Part shown: piece by piece, positions 35,066 to 47,318 of the stretch
Numbering within the stretch: position 1 is the first letter of the stretch
How the letters are laid out: every line of letters begins with the position of its first letter
Source of the DNA: Eumeta japonica
Lineage: Eukaryota > Arthropoda > Insecta > Lepidoptera > Psychidae
Assembly: GCA_005406025.1 (NCBI GenBank)
Contig: BGZK01000723.1
Location: forward strand, 62,001-126,000
Length of the DNA: 64,000 nucleotides
Reading direction: 5' to 3'
Translations under genes and position numbers: made by a program
Notes under the pieces: generated by a model
The model's database searches: none
The model's input: the letters and a program-made list of their open reading frames with translations, nothing else
What the model was told of the DNA's origin: nothing

Positions 35066-37799
35066 AATGCATGCTTGTTTTTCCCGATGTGTTTGGAGAC
35101 TCAAAAGCTTGGCGATGGAAGAACATATGGATACAAAACATACGGATACATTGATTAATGGGTTTGCTATATATTATGGTATTGGAGCCTCTTGAGAGAA
35201 GGATTTGTTTACTGTTATTGTGTAAACAATTGAAGACGAACGTCATGGAAGGACTTTTCATTAGCAAAACGTCATAAAATCTCTTATTCAATGTAGAGTA
35301 ATATTTTTTACCATCTTTGAAATGAAATAATTTGAAAACAGAAGCGAATCCAAGTCACAAAATAGTTATTGGTAATTTTTAATTCACTGCCGATGATCCA
35401 GGCGGGAGACGGTTAGGATTACTTACAATATGGTATTATTATACTCCCGAATCTAGCTGTATATGCTCGCTACGTTGCCACGGCTAACAGAACGAATCGA
35501 TTTAATAACTGACGAATTTGTCGTAAGATAGACCTTAAGGTGCTGCTGCAGGGTTAAATTGTAAGAATATATGTATGTACTACAGAGCTCCTCGGCCATT
35601 CGCCACCAACAATGTTTTTAGACAGGCGAGATATTTATAGATATATAAGGTGGGATGATTATCGGAACCGAGAGAAGATGAAGGATATATCACAAATCTA
35701 GGCCGTCAAATACGCGAGCAAAGAGAGGATTTTTTGTAGTAATTCTTTGCAATCAACGACTAAATATGAAACCTTGGACTTAGTCGAATCAAAGGTCCTT
35801 TTTGAACAAAGGTGATAAAGGTTTGAATCGGTATGAGATGAAAGATGGACGGAGCCCGAGGTTTGGATACCCGAAAAAAGTGCTTAACGTTATGTTACCG
35901 TTTTGACACAAGAAAACCTAGATTCAAACATACTTTTAGAAATCCATCTTACCTGCCTAAAGATTTTTATTTTGCATTGTCAAGAGAAAATCCACTTTTT
36001 CTGGTTAATATTATGACTTTTTCTCACCGTATTGGAATCAAAAGAACTGTTATTTTAAGAATAGAATTTACTGTACTTACGATGTGGTGCGCTACTTCTC
36101 CTCAGCTCTTTTTTATTTGTAACAACTGACTATCTCTCTTTCTAGACATTTTTACGTAGTCAACCGTATTTTTTAGTGTGACTTAAAAAATAACTCTGCT
36201 CTTTTATATAATTTCATGACAATAAATAAAAATTTAACGAAGTAGTTAATATCTGTTTCCACCTGGTGGAATAGAGGTTGCGGCCGAAAGAAAATCCAAG
36301 AATGCAAACTTTTAAAATTCTTTGTCCCTGTAATTAATTAGAATTTATCTCTATATTATGCGCGCGAAATTGCTCAGAAAAAATGTTTAATTAAATTTTA
36401 ACTAGCAACCAGCAGTTATTGTATGATTTCAAGAAATAAAATGAAAATTACCGAATTTTTTTTTGGTTTCATTTATGTGACATAATAATTTTTATTATTT
36501 TTGTAATGGTACTTGTATGTGCATTTTAAATTGATTTAATAAGAATTGTCGATATTTGATTCTCAACCGTAGTCACGTATACAAAAATAAAATAATTAAA
36601 AAATAAACAAATTAATACTGACGCTAAATAGAAACTACTCGGAAAAATTAATTTCATATATTAACTATACTTTTAAATCTATAAAATCATGGAAAGACAT
36701 AAAATCTCAATCAAGATCTTTTTGACGATACCAAATTTATCTCATATCCAGATCGTATATCCAGATATGGTGAACACAAAGTTTTCCTTTTTCTCTTAAT
36801 TGTATAATCAAATAAATTGAAAATACTTGTGATCATATTTTAACTGACAACCCGGTATATTCTAAAGTGTTTCTCTATTGATATTTATGTCTATTAATTA
36901 CAATTCTTATAAATTTCAAACGAACGATCACGCGCACGCATCTCGCAGTCTATGAATATGTTTGATCGATGACCGACGCTACTAATACTTACCAGTTTTA
37001 TCGTTTTCTAAGGAACTCATACTTTTTTCCTTTATTTACTTTTAATACTACAGCAATATAATATTATATAATATCATTCCTTTTAATACTATAAATTAGG
37101 TTCATGGTATTTTCGTTTATGACGATATTAAAGTAATTTTAACGCATAATTTCTGAGTATAGAGATATTTTTACGTTGCAACAGCAGCTGGACATACCTT
37201 TCTCTTTTGGTATGAATGAAGAATTATATTATTAATTATTAAGCGTTTTCGTGGTTATCGGATAGCCCACAGATTTTTCTGTAATAGGTACACTGGGGAG
37301 GCAGGATACCGAATATGGTACAATAAAATCACATTCATATTAAACTGTTCTTGATCAATTTAACTATTCGAGTTCTAGAAATATATATTCCGCTATCATA
37401 GCAAACTGTGAAGGAACGGAATAAAATTAAACTCTTTGTTTGACATATCATAAGAGCAAAGATATATTCATCAAAATTAGTTGAAACTTCGGAATATGAA
37501 TACCGTCTAGGAGACCCAAGAACTTCAAGGATATATATTCCCAATGTTCAATTACGTAAGTTATTTCCACAAAACGTTAGCGTGTACAGAGTGGTCAAAA
37601 CTATGTACTTGTAATTTACATAGTCAGCCTTGAGTGCTGACTCCGAGCGCTCCGTCGTTCAAGTAATCCCGAGCACAGTAATAATGGCTTCATTCAAGGA
37701 AATAAGGAGATTATGAGATTTAGGGGTGCTGAGTACGGAGAAATATTTACTAAATGAAAAAAAGTCAAATTCATAGCTCAAGCAAAAATATCAATAACT
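35066..37799. other. AT-rich stretch, no gene recognised
   Basis: The longest frames (94 residues at 35845, 69 at 37335) have no recognisable domain. A minus-strand ATG at about 37021 leads within 28 bases to a good donor (CTG|GTAAGTATT); too short to call as an exon. AGTCAGC/GCTGACT form a small palindrome near 37625-37643. Confidence 0.4.
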
Positions 37800-38410
37800 A
37801 GTTGGCCCGGCAGACATTGTTCTGCACTTTCTTGTAGGCGACTTGCTCGTATGATTTATGCCCACGGCTGCACCAGCATGGGCGAAAATTATTATTTTTT
37901 ATTTCAATCTATATCAATTTAAATCCCGGTATTATTTTCGATTCCCACTCGTTTTCGCCGCTAGTCCCGTTCTCAATTCCGTTCCGTCTCGCTTTCCATT
38001 CTAATCCTGGCCTCGTTCTTAATTCTGCTCTCCATCCTGCTTTCAATTCCGATTCCGCTCCTTGTCCTTGATTTCGTCTTGATCTAATCCCGATTCTGAT
38101 TTTGCTTCTGATCTCGCTTGCGGTTACATTTTTGATTCAATTCCAACAATTATCCAATTTTTAAGGGTTTTTTTTCTTGCAGGATCCCTAAAAATATCGC
38201 GATTAAAAGTTTCCTAAAAGTGGCCCAGTAGACTCCTTTACCTTCCAGTGAAAGTCGCATAGTGATCGAATTAGCCGTTCCGAATATACAACAAGCAGAC
38301 ATACGGACAAATACAATGGGTTATTTTCTTTCATAAAAACCTCATCCTGACAATTAGGAACACAACAAAAAACGAACCGACCAAATCGGTCGAGCCGTTC
38401 TCAAGAATTG
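37800..38410 (+). repeat. Family B element, long copy with clear inner pyrimidine repeat
   Basis: Begins 'TAGTTGGCCCGGCAGACATT', carries about 180 bp (37930-38110) of loosely periodic 'ATTCCGTTCCGTCTCGC' words, then a GATCCCTAAAAATATCGCG block and a 3' side with AACCGACCAAATCGGTCGAG. This is the best example of the family here. Confidence 0.65.
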
Positions 38411-38939
38411 CTCTTCTATACATGTGGCAATTGATATGTGTGATGTGGCAATATAGCTTAACAAAATAATAATATTCATCAAAATCCAAAATAATACAGA
38501 TATGCTAATATATTTATTATCTTACAGAGTTACGATATTGTCACACTAGATATTTTTCCCAAAAATTTTAGAAAATTTAATTTGGGAGCGAAGTAAGCAA
38601 CGCGGGTAGGTAAATAAAAGCAATAACAACATGAGTGTCAGAACGAACTTTAAAAAATGACTAGGTAGACAGAAATAAAATTAGGCTGCTAAAAACATTC
38701 AACCGTGTATGAATTCTTCAACAATAAAGGTAAGAATAGGTTTACAATTGTGTATCCTAAAATAATTAATCTGAATAAGGTGGTTGTATTGCGAGAAGCT
38801 TGTGTTTAACAAGGCACGTGCCCGCCAATCTCTAATCTTGAGTCTCAGTATCTTAATTAAAAAAAACCCATGGGATTGAAATGCTCGGCTATGAGGTTGC
38901 TTCATATTATTACTAACTGTATACTAAATTATTGATTAT

Positions 38940-39122
38940 TCAATATTTTGTATCGATGAGTAAAAAAGTGCAAGCTTTGAGTTTCTTGGCCATTCTTCTC
39001 AAGGTGAATCAGCACTCGGTATGGGTGGTAATGTTAATGTCGAAAACAATTGTTTATAACGGATTTCAAGAATAATCTGTAGTACTTATTAAATAAAGGT
39101 ATTTTTGATTTGATTTGATTTG
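38940..39122 (+). repeat. LINE 3' tail ending in TTTGATTTGAT
   Basis: GAGTTTCTTGGCCATTCTTC, a CTCGGTATGGGTGGTA block, ATTAAATAAAGG and the end TTTGATTTGATTTGA follow the order of a very common lepidopteran LINE (CR1/jockey-like) 3' UTR. Confidence 0.75.
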
Positions 39123-39504
39123 AAGAGTTTAAAAATAAACATATCCATTTCTGGTCAAAACTTACTTTAAATTTATGGAAAATTGCAACATTTTTTTTGC
39201 ATTCTATCAGTTCATTTTCTATTGCAGTTCTGGCATTATTGAGAACATGCAATTCGAGTACGTAATTGATAACATAAACTCTTGATGAACTTGTAATAAC
39301 ATGGGAAACTATTTGTTATCAAACAGCATAAAGATTGCATAGAAAAAAACATGTAATAAACAAATTAAGAATACAACATTGTATTATTTATTTCCGTTTA
39401 AAAGATTTTCCGACAGCCCAAGTGATACGAAACGTTCTTAGATGGCGTTTAGCCAATAAAGATCGACATACAGCGGAGTGCTTCAAACTTTCATTTACAA
39501 TAAT

Positions 39505-39865
39505 TAGCTGCTGTCAAAGTTAAAAGTTAAACACATCAAATCATGTTGTTTCAACTTTACAGTTGACAGTTAACCGGTAACTTTAGAATTAATGTTGGAG
39601 GTGCATGGGGCCATCTCCAAATTCTAAGTTAACTTTCAAATCTGCCATTTTGGCATTTGTGACATTGACAATATACACATAGCCGTAAATTCTAGTTCTA
39701 ATTTGATTATTTTCTTAATACTTTATAGTAATAGGTTATAATTGAAGTTTTTCTTCGTAATCCATTTCAGAAACCTTCGATATCTATAAAATAAAGAATC
39801 ATTTATTAGGCGCTTATCGCAACTGACAGCAACCTTTCCGTTAACATTTAACTTTAAACAAGTGA
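39505..39865. mobile_element. Candidate foldback/MITE-like element
   Basis: Outer imperfect inverted repeats: GTCAAAGTTAAAAGTTAAAC near 39515, and GTTAACATTTAACTTTAAAC near 39840 on the other side, read as its complement. Inside is a second palindrome: AACTTTAGAATT at 39579-39590 and AATTCTAAGTT at 39620-39630. No transposase frame. Target duplications were not identified. Confidence 0.4.
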
Positions 39866-40039
39866 TTTTTGAAGCGATAAAATTTAACAGTTTTGCTAAA
39901 TTGCAGTTTAGAGTAAATATTATATTTAATAGTTATAATTTATAGTTAAATACTACTGATTTTGAAACATTCCGCCGATAATAGTGCAGCGATACAGCGT
40001 TGCGTTTTCAGTTAAAAGTTATCCTTGAAATTTTATCGT

Positions 40040-40150
40040 AAGCCGCGGCGGCTCAGAGGTCGTCGGCTGTGTCCACGAAACGGAAGGGTCCCAGGATCGA
40101 TCCCAACGACGGGCTTCATCTACGAGCTTCTAACTCGACTCGAACTATAT
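40040..40150 (+). repeat. tRNA-derived SINE head
   Basis: A-box-like CGGCTCAGAGGTCG at 40048 and B-box-like AGGATCGATCCC at about 40092 are spaced as in tRNA-derived RNA polymerase III promoters. No complete cloverleaf could be drawn, so it is called a SINE and not a tRNA gene. Confidence 0.45.
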
Positions 40151-40254
40151 GTGGCAGCGCCTCGGTAGTTATTGAAACTCGACATAAAAAATCGTTATAT
40201 ATCTGTCGAACGATAAATAAATAATAAATGAAAAGCGGGAGATCATTTAATTAA

Positions 40255-40580
40255 TCTACGAGACAACGAAGCGATCGCCGCGCGCGCCGTCGCAGACATA
40301 AAAATAGTGTTATGAAAACTGTCGTCGGATCTCGCGGGGAGTCGTCGTAAACCGGCGAGCCCTGCCGGCCGGCGCGTAAAATGTTTTACGGTCGCCGTAC
40401 GCGCCGCTTATCGCCGCGTTTATCGCCGGCCGGCGAAACAAAAATTCGGCGACGACGTGCGTTTCTGTAGACGCACACGCGCGACCGATGTGTTTTATCG
40501 CTCCTGCCGCGCAGGATTCCCTAACTCGAGCGTTTGTCGTCCCGCGGTAAGCGCTCGGTTCGATACGTGAAAATTAGACG
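40255..40580. promoter_or_regulatory. CpG-rich block with repeated TTTATCGC and TTTACGG words
   Basis: About 320 bp of GC-rich sequence (CCGGCCGGCGCG, GCGTTTATCGCCGG). TTTATCGC-type words recur at about 40408, 40419 and 40494; caudal/Hox-posterior-like TTTAYNR sites are a possible reading. No coding frame. Enhancer role inferred. Confidence 0.35.
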
Positions 40581-40599
40581 AGGGTCGGTGTTCGTATTT

Positions 40600-41040
40600 A
40601 ACTATTTTATGTTCAAAAACATCCTTGTTTGTTTTTGATAATGTGTCATTGCACGTGAAAGTTATTTTTTCTTCAACTTCTCAGGCGGTTGAAGTAGTTT
40701 TTCTTTTTGGTATATTCAAAACATGGCATGTATTTCCATTATATTGTCATAAATGAGAAAGAAGGTTGTATTCTATTTTTTGTTTGCAATATAAAGGCTA
40801 AAGATAGGTACTATTTATAGTAAAATTTATGATACATTTTACTTCTTGAATTCGATTTTAATTGAAAATTGTATAAATAGAGAAGGAATTTTCGTAATTT
40901 TTTTCGAAAACCATAGATATTATGTTAGTTATTGTCGGAAATATAGAAAACGACTTAAATAAAAATGGCTTATCCAAAAATTTGTTGATATCATCGTTAC
41001 GTATTGTAATTGTATTAAACATTATAATAAAAATTTACCA
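40600..41040. other. AT-rich stretch
   Basis: Nothing recognised. Confidence 0.4.
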
Positions 41041-41046
41041 GTAAAC

Positions 41047-41255
41047 ATGTTAGGCCAAAAAATAAACTGTGTTTACATGTCAGTCGATTGCATAAAGTCA
41101 CAAACTAATTCATGGGATTGTGTGCGCATATTCAATACTGTCCCTGTGGATATTGAAAATTTACCTTCAAACAATTTAAAATCATTAATAGACAATTACT
41201 TAGTACAAAAAGGTATTATAGAATTTCCTATCATTTTGAGGACAAATGTCCATGC
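41047..41255 (+). pseudogene. Non-LTR retrotransposon ORF2 C-terminal fragment
   Basis: The frame contains WDCVRIFNTVPVDIENLP and then LKSLIDNYLVQKG. This matches the C-terminal end of CR1/jockey-type reverse transcriptases ('LFN-LP--I--LP---FK-----L--KG'), as also seen in the LINE at 13.3 kb. Beyond about 41255 the frame loses resemblance. No 3' tail was identified. Confidence 0.5.
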
Positions 41256-41559
41256 GCAGAATCAGCTCGACGTCTTATCGGATATCTTTATTTGTAATAC
41301 TCTTGTTTTTTATTATAATAAAATTGTGTATAATTCAATTCGAACAAAGAGCTATTTTGCAATTGCTCGTGCCTCTTGAACCAATATTGCCTTCCGAACG
41401 AGTGATAAATTCATGTTACAATGATATATTATAAAAATTATATATATAGTCCATGAATTAAAGAATTTTTTGAATTTTAATTTAATGAATTACACTGTCT
41501 AGATATGAAAACTAGTCTCACCTGCAAAGTATTAGGCAAAACGTTGTCAAAAGTTACGA

Positions 41560-41885
41560 TGGCGCGCGCCAAAATTGGATTGAATTAATAACTCCCCGCG
41601 CTCAGTCCAGTGGCATAATTATTAAACACCTTTACGCTCGGGAGCACAATTTAAGCCCTCGGTTGCGGCCGAAGTCGTTGTGTTAGCGCTGAAGCAAATT
41701 TCAGATCTGTAAAATTCCCAAGAGATTCGGTCACTTGATTTACGCACATACCCGAAGTAGCACTGCTCTGGCGGTTGTGGCTTTCGCGTCATCATGTGGT
41801 CAATGTAAAGCGTGTGCCCTGCTGCGGTGGTACGTCTGTGAGCCGATCGCGTCATGTAGAGTTGTAAAAGGGCCATCTACATAGT
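41560..41885. other. GC-richer block, unassigned
   Basis: Complex CpG-containing sequence. The 84-residue minus ORF (41622-41876) is protein-like in places but matches no known family and lacks convincing splice borders. Could be a regulatory block. Confidence 0.25.
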
Positions 41886-42689
41886 TTTAGCGACATCGAA
41901 ATGCACGACATCCGATCGATCAGATAAGCCGTTTAGACCAAGAATGTTCAAAGAGAAATTAGCGAAGAAGCCATCAAATCGTGTGCAAATCCTAACACTG
42001 ACAGTTTCAGTTTGGCCGATTGTTGCATCTTATCGTTGGGGTTATAATCTACGTCTACCACAATTCGGACCTCGTCGACTCTTCCTCTGCATGGCCGTCA
42101 TCGAATCACACTCAGACAAATCCCAAATAAAGAAAAAAAGTCTCCTGAATAATTTTGAATATACATGAACACGAGGTTTTAGTGATTTTTATAATATTTT
42201 TCTGATTTCATAGACATATATGTAGAGTGGGGCTAACAAAAATTTGATTGAAAAGGAGGGGGGTAATTTAAAAATCTTAGCCTGGATTCATTGAATATAG
42301 TGAAGTGAACTAGTTTCGATAGTTAAATATTCATTAGTACTTAATAACACTATATATGTGAAGCATAAACAAAATTATTGTTAAAACATTTATTTTTAAA
42401 CAGTCCTTGAACGCTTGTGGCATAGTTTAAATGTAGAAAAAAGTTAACAAAGAATTATGATTAGCGTGTACGATCAAGATTAGTTTTTCATGTTAAATAT
42501 CGAGGTATATTGACATCGGAGAGAAGTTTAATATGAAGGATCCTAAATATTAATCAGACTCGTTTTTCGTTAGCCAGACGTTATTGTATACATATACATT
42601 CTATCGAACAGAAATAGGCAATTTATCTACAACGAGAAGAAATATATTTACTAAATTGTTTAGCATTCCTTTTACAAAAGAAAAATCCG

Positions 42690-42930
42690 TCGTTCATTAG
42701 GATAGCATTTCGCCAGATTGAGCACAATATTTCAACGTCAAGCCTCCCCGGCTGATAAAGAGGGCGTCGGCGAAGTAAATAGGAAAACTATACCGAGAAT
42801 CAGCTCTTACACCACTATCAGATCTCCCGTTCCCGCTCGAGGGACTCCCACGCCCGGCGGGGACGCGGTCGGAAGTAGAGTGCCCTGGTGTCGAGATCAT
42901 TACATTGTATTACGGAGGATACATTACTTT
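42690..42930. other. GC-richer block, unassigned
   Basis: CGGCGGGGACGCGGTCGG and flanks. Open in several frames on both strands (42697-42900 minus, 42718-42942 plus) with no domain. Confidence 0.25.
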
Positions 42931-43439
42931 CGCCGCGTGTGACAAGTCTTGATCGGAAAATCGTATAGATCTCGTATTTGAGTTTATCTTCATTACGAGA
43001 TTCGTATTAGTGCGGTCTCCAGGCATAGACTAAAGCTGAAAATAGTATTCGTGGTTTATCCTTAAAGAAAGAGAATCGTAATTTTAGAATACATTATGTC
43101 TGCAAGTTTGCTGCGTAAACTACAAGAAAAAAATTAAATGCGGGTTTTCATTTAAATTGTAAATACTCAGTGTTAACAAACTGTCCAAATCCCATCAAAA
43201 TTCGTGTTTTTAGCGTGATGCTAAAAAATATACAAGCGCGTTTTAGACGAAGATTCCAAAACTGCATTGTTTTGAATTTAAGCCTATCTGAACAGAATCA
43301 GTATAATTTTTCAAAAACATTTCTAAATCTCGGTTACATTGATACAGGTGCCGCTCCATAAAAGTAGGGACAGATTATTTTTAGGAAGAACGCTTTAGAA
43401 CTAATTAAAATTCCATTATTACATATAATGAAATCTACC

Positions 43440-43640
43440 TCTCACGGCCGGACATAATTACTCATACCTCACGATTCTGTTACGTCACGCCGGACAAAAC
43501 TTCGCAATTAGGGCGTTTTGACGTAACGCCCTAAGGGACCCTCGTCAGCTGTGACCGACCGCACCCCCAGATTTAGGGCCATGGAGCCGCTCGCCCTCGA
43601 ACGGGGCGCAGTTGGCTCTTAGACGACCTAGGTATGAATG
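43440..43640. promoter_or_regulatory. Block with two CRE-like sites and a perfect 10-bp hairpin
   Basis: TTACGTCA near 43480 and TGACGTAA near 43519 are opposed CRE/bZIP-like sites about 40 bp apart. TTAGGGCGTT (43508-43517) and AACGCCCTAA (43525-43534) form a perfect inverted repeat with a 7-base loop. The block is GC-rich to about 43620. Confidence 0.4.
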
Positions 43641-43741
43641 CTTGGAGTCATCCTGGAATATTGTGGTTCGTTACGAGTAAATATATCACTGTGCATTCTT
43701 CGATTTAAATTGCGTTATTAATCGTGTTATCGTCATAGAAG

Positions 43742-43820
43742 CACGCCTATTTCCCGGGCGGGTGTACAGAGACCACGAATTTCCACACGGTACAATTTTT
43801 CATATCTGTCTCGCTTCACT
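43742..43820 (+). repeat. Dispersed repeat family C, copy 3
   Basis: TATTTCCCGGGCGGGTGTAC, then AGAGACCACGAATTTCCACA, a GTACAATTTTTCATA block and CTCGCTTCACT, matching copies at 9416 and 10440. Confidence 0.55.
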
Positions 43821-43829
43821 GTTTTTAAA

Positions 43830-45435
43830 TGTGGGTGTTTAGAGCGGAAAATCATCCTTATGTACATTTAAAGGGGTAAATTTCTCGTTCAGCGATGTCG
43901 TGTTTGGCTGCTGAAAAACGGATCTAAGTAAATTTTGTTTGCCGCGTGTTTTACACGTGATTTCGTCCTGTAAGCAAACTTCCTTTCTGCTCTGAAAAAG
44001 CAATATTCTTGCTCTAACATTGACAGTGCACACACAGTGACGTTTTTTCTGCAGTATTTCCAAATTTTTATAACACGTATCCGTACATCGTAAACTTGTA
44101 AACAATGAAAACGTTTTTTACAGAATTATTCTACAAGTGTATGATATTTTTATTTTTCTTGACCATTTAGCGTAATTAAAACACTAAAAAGATTGTAAAT
44201 AGACGTATTCTTATAACTTTGGGTTACTACTAATTAACACACATTTAATGTATTATTGGCTTTATATTTTCGAATACTTCGCCAGGGTCGTATCATCGAT
44301 TTCTAATATTTAATAATAGCTGTGTTCGTGACTTCTTACACGTGATTTGCTTTTAGTAGTTTCGGAGAGTGTCTTGTTGAAACAGAGAGAAACATTTTTT
44401 TAAAATAGTCTTTAGATATTCTGTGACATTCTCCACATTACTCAGATTTTGGCAAATATTTTCAAAGTGCAGACCGGACGGTTCTACCTTTTTATTAAAT
44501 TTATAAACAATCTATTATAATTCTCTTAAACTACAGTAACATGTCAACTAGTAAAGTTGGCCTACGAGCTATAAGCCTTCGACGTTTAGATTGGCTGACT
44601 TTATACTTCCGTATGTTATTCCCCAGCGTTCGTTTCCTGATATCACGGGCGATTGGAGTATCCAACCACAATATTCACGAAGGTTTAATCAAAATCGAAC
44701 GCGCCATGCACGACCTGGCGTGAAGCCAGCCGCCGGCACTTTTACCTAAGGAATGTAGAGTTATGACCATAGACAATAGATGGGTTACTCTTTCAGAAAG
44801 TAACGTAATAAATCAGGCCAATATGTATTGATAATTTTGCAAAAATGGACCCAATATGGTAGATAGATAGCTAGGTGTATCCCTTAATGTTGTTCATTAG
44901 CTCACTTTCGACCTCATTGTTGGTAATAACTTCAATACTGGTCGAATCAAGGTGTGAATTCCAGAACATTGTTGAACATCAGTGGACATGAAGTAGCTAA
45001 ACTAAGTGAACATATAACACTTCAACGTACCTTGTTTCTCATTTTATCCAATAAACTGAAAATTTATAACTCTACTTTTCACTGTTAGTCTTATCTCTTT
45101 TTTATATTTTTCTAAAGCTATTGAACGAGAAGGTTGTTAGACAAATTTGGCGAATGGGTTAGCGAAATGGTGATTAGAGATAGAATATGATCTATAAATA
45201 ATAAAATAGTTGATACGTTATGTACGACATCACCGTCCAATCTGATAACGCCGTACAATCAATTAACAATTTAATAGAGACCGTCTATAGACTATTACGC
45301 CAACTGGTTCTTAAAATTCACACCTTTCGGGCAAAAATATTAGACTATAATATGTGCTTTATAGTTTATTTTATTTAAATAACAGATTTTTCGCAATAAC
45401 TTTATCATTAAAATCTTGTTAAGTCAAAGACGTTC
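43830..45435. other. Mostly AT-rich, no gene recognised
   Basis: A 60-residue plus ORF at 44541-44723 (MSTSKVGLRAISLRRLDWL...) is fairly balanced in composition and ends in a GC-richer patch (44690-44740), but has no known family. Nothing else was recognised. Confidence 0.3.
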
Positions 45436-45439
45436 AAAT

Positions 45440-45580
45440 ATGTCCACCGGATCCGAAGTGCAGAGACAATTAAGCCGTTCTAATTCATGTCACTTTTCGC
45501 CAAGTGATTGTGGTGCTACACAGAATAACGATAAACCTGTGCCTGGTCAGAGGTGCAACTCGTCCGGAGTGCGATCGTAA
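45440..45580 (+). CDS. Candidate small ORF, 46 codons, unknown
   Basis: Starts MSTGSEVQRQLSRSNSCHFS and ends RCNSSGVRS before TAA at 45578. Composition (S, Q, R, N, C, P) and balanced codon use differ from the AT-driven frames around it. No domain, signal peptide or splice site is evident. It could be a small ORF, an exon fragment or part of a repeat. Confidence 0.18.
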   Translation: MSTGSEVQRQLSRSNSCHFSPSDCGATQNNDKPVPGQRCNSSGVRS

Positions 45581-45739
45581 TGCTCACGTTGACATCACTA
45601 CTTCAATGTTTCGCTTCCACTAAATTCAACATACGCACGGATATAAATATTTTTTAGCCATTTGAATCGTTTCTATCTCGATTGTGATGAATAGCGGTCG
45701 AAAACCGTATTTAATTATATCTTCCATCGTTTATTAATT

Positions 45740-46035
45740 ATTCCATGGACTGTTGCCGTGGGTACTTTTGGCCGCTTCATGCAGAAAAACATCAGGGTGC
45801 GCCATGTCCAGCGATAGCGCCGCATCTATATTACGTGCACTGTGGTACAATGCGGTTTCTCGGCGTTGCGCCACCGTGTCCTAACGTCCTGCGGCGTCGG
45901 CCGCGCGCCGCGCCGCGGTCGGCCGGCACTCGTTTTATTTCTAGGTTTGATAATAAAAAATTGCAAAACCGAGCGCTGCCATTTTCGGCAATAGAGAATC
46001 AGCCGTGCACGACGACGCAACATTTAAGACGCGTA
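45740..46035. promoter_or_regulatory. CpG-rich island
   Basis: The densest part is at 45885-45935 (GCGGCGTCGGCCGCGCGCCG). The 97-residue plus ORF and the 65-residue minus ORF overlap and show only composition-driven R/A/P-rich sequence. Promoter or enhancer role is possible. Confidence 0.3.
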
Positions 46036-46384
46036 TAGGCAATGACGGTGAATTGTACCGAATGATTCAAACAGAAATACTATTTCTGACTTGTTCGAAA
46101 ATATCAGATATAATGTTTTTTTTATTATGTTAACAAATTACAGTATTAAACTTACGATGATACGGTATATCTAGATTTTATCTATCCGTAACAGGGATGA
46201 GTAGATAGCAATACACTTAAGAATCTATGTATTGCACATTAAAATTTAACAATTGTTAAATACCCAAATTTTTCTTTTATTGCAACAAGAAGTATCAATT
46301 AAACAGTTCGTCGTCGGTACTTGACAGGGTGTATTGTTTAGTACAGTGAGTTACATTTTAAAGTACTTGTTAAATAACAGGTAT

Positions 46385-46520
46385 CCAGTACGTCGTTGTG
46401 TCACACCACGTCACGTGACGACACGCGCTCGGTGCCGACCGGTCGCCGGCGCTGTACTCTGAATGGCCAATCGTTGAATTGTTTATTGCTAGACGGCCGT
46501 CCCTACTGTGACGGGGTACC
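46385..46520. other. CpG-rich patch with palindromic CACGTCACGTGACG word
   Basis: Contains CACGTCACGTGACGAC near 46408, overlapping E-box (CACGTG-like) and CRE-like cores, in a short GC-rich patch. Confidence 0.25.
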
Positions 46521-47150
46521 GTCGATAACAAAAGGTTTTAAAAATTATTATTCGGATCATATTTTCCAATACCGAAAAATATATATTTGGGATGGACAAA
46601 AATATAGTTAATAATTATTTTCTTTTGAGAATATTTAATTGGAAAGAATTATCAATTTTATTTGTTTAACCATAGATTTGACAATAGCAAATAATTTCTA
46701 CAAAAAAATGCTTATGTAAAACATAAAAATTATACTAAGTTAATGTGTATTAGATGTCTTTGTAATATAAGTACTTATAATACATATATATTAGTATATA
46801 AAAATACACATGTGTTTATATCGTATCATGTATGTATCTTGTATGTAGTAGAAAGTTCACTAAACTCTTTTAGGGTATTATAGAGTCGGATTCTTTAATC
46901 AGCTTAGGAAATTCGGACACCTATTGGGCCAGCGTAGATATTATCTTAATGTAGGATATCCAAGCTGATAACCCAACCAACTCTTGTAGCCACTATCATT
47001 TGATTAAAATGTTAACCGACAAGCAGGAATAGGTCTTCATTAATTCCTATAATTTTGTATTTGTGGAGCGTTATATTTAAAACATTGTACTTACAAAATT
47101 ATACTTTTCTTCGTGTTATATGTTAATTACTGAACCTGATTAGTATTATA

Positions 47151-47173
47151 AATATATATATATATATATATAT
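47151..47173. repeat. (TA)n microsatellite
   Basis: About 11 uninterrupted TA units, the first of three TA arrays within 500 bp. Confidence 0.9.
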
Positions 47174-47261
47174 GGATTCATAGAGTGCACATTTGATTGC
47201 TAAAGATTACTGTTCAGACAAATACTTTTTTATCTCGGCAGCTTTTGCTCCCTATAACACT

Positions 47262-47277
47262 GAATGTCTAATTTGTT

Positions 47278-47318
<41 letters not shown>

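Noticed and set aside
36993..37030. Minus-strand ATG with a good donor (MSSLENDKT then GTAAGTATT)
   Set aside because: Only nine codons in AT-rich DNA, with no promoter-like context or downstream exon found; such ATG-to-donor pairs arise by chance.
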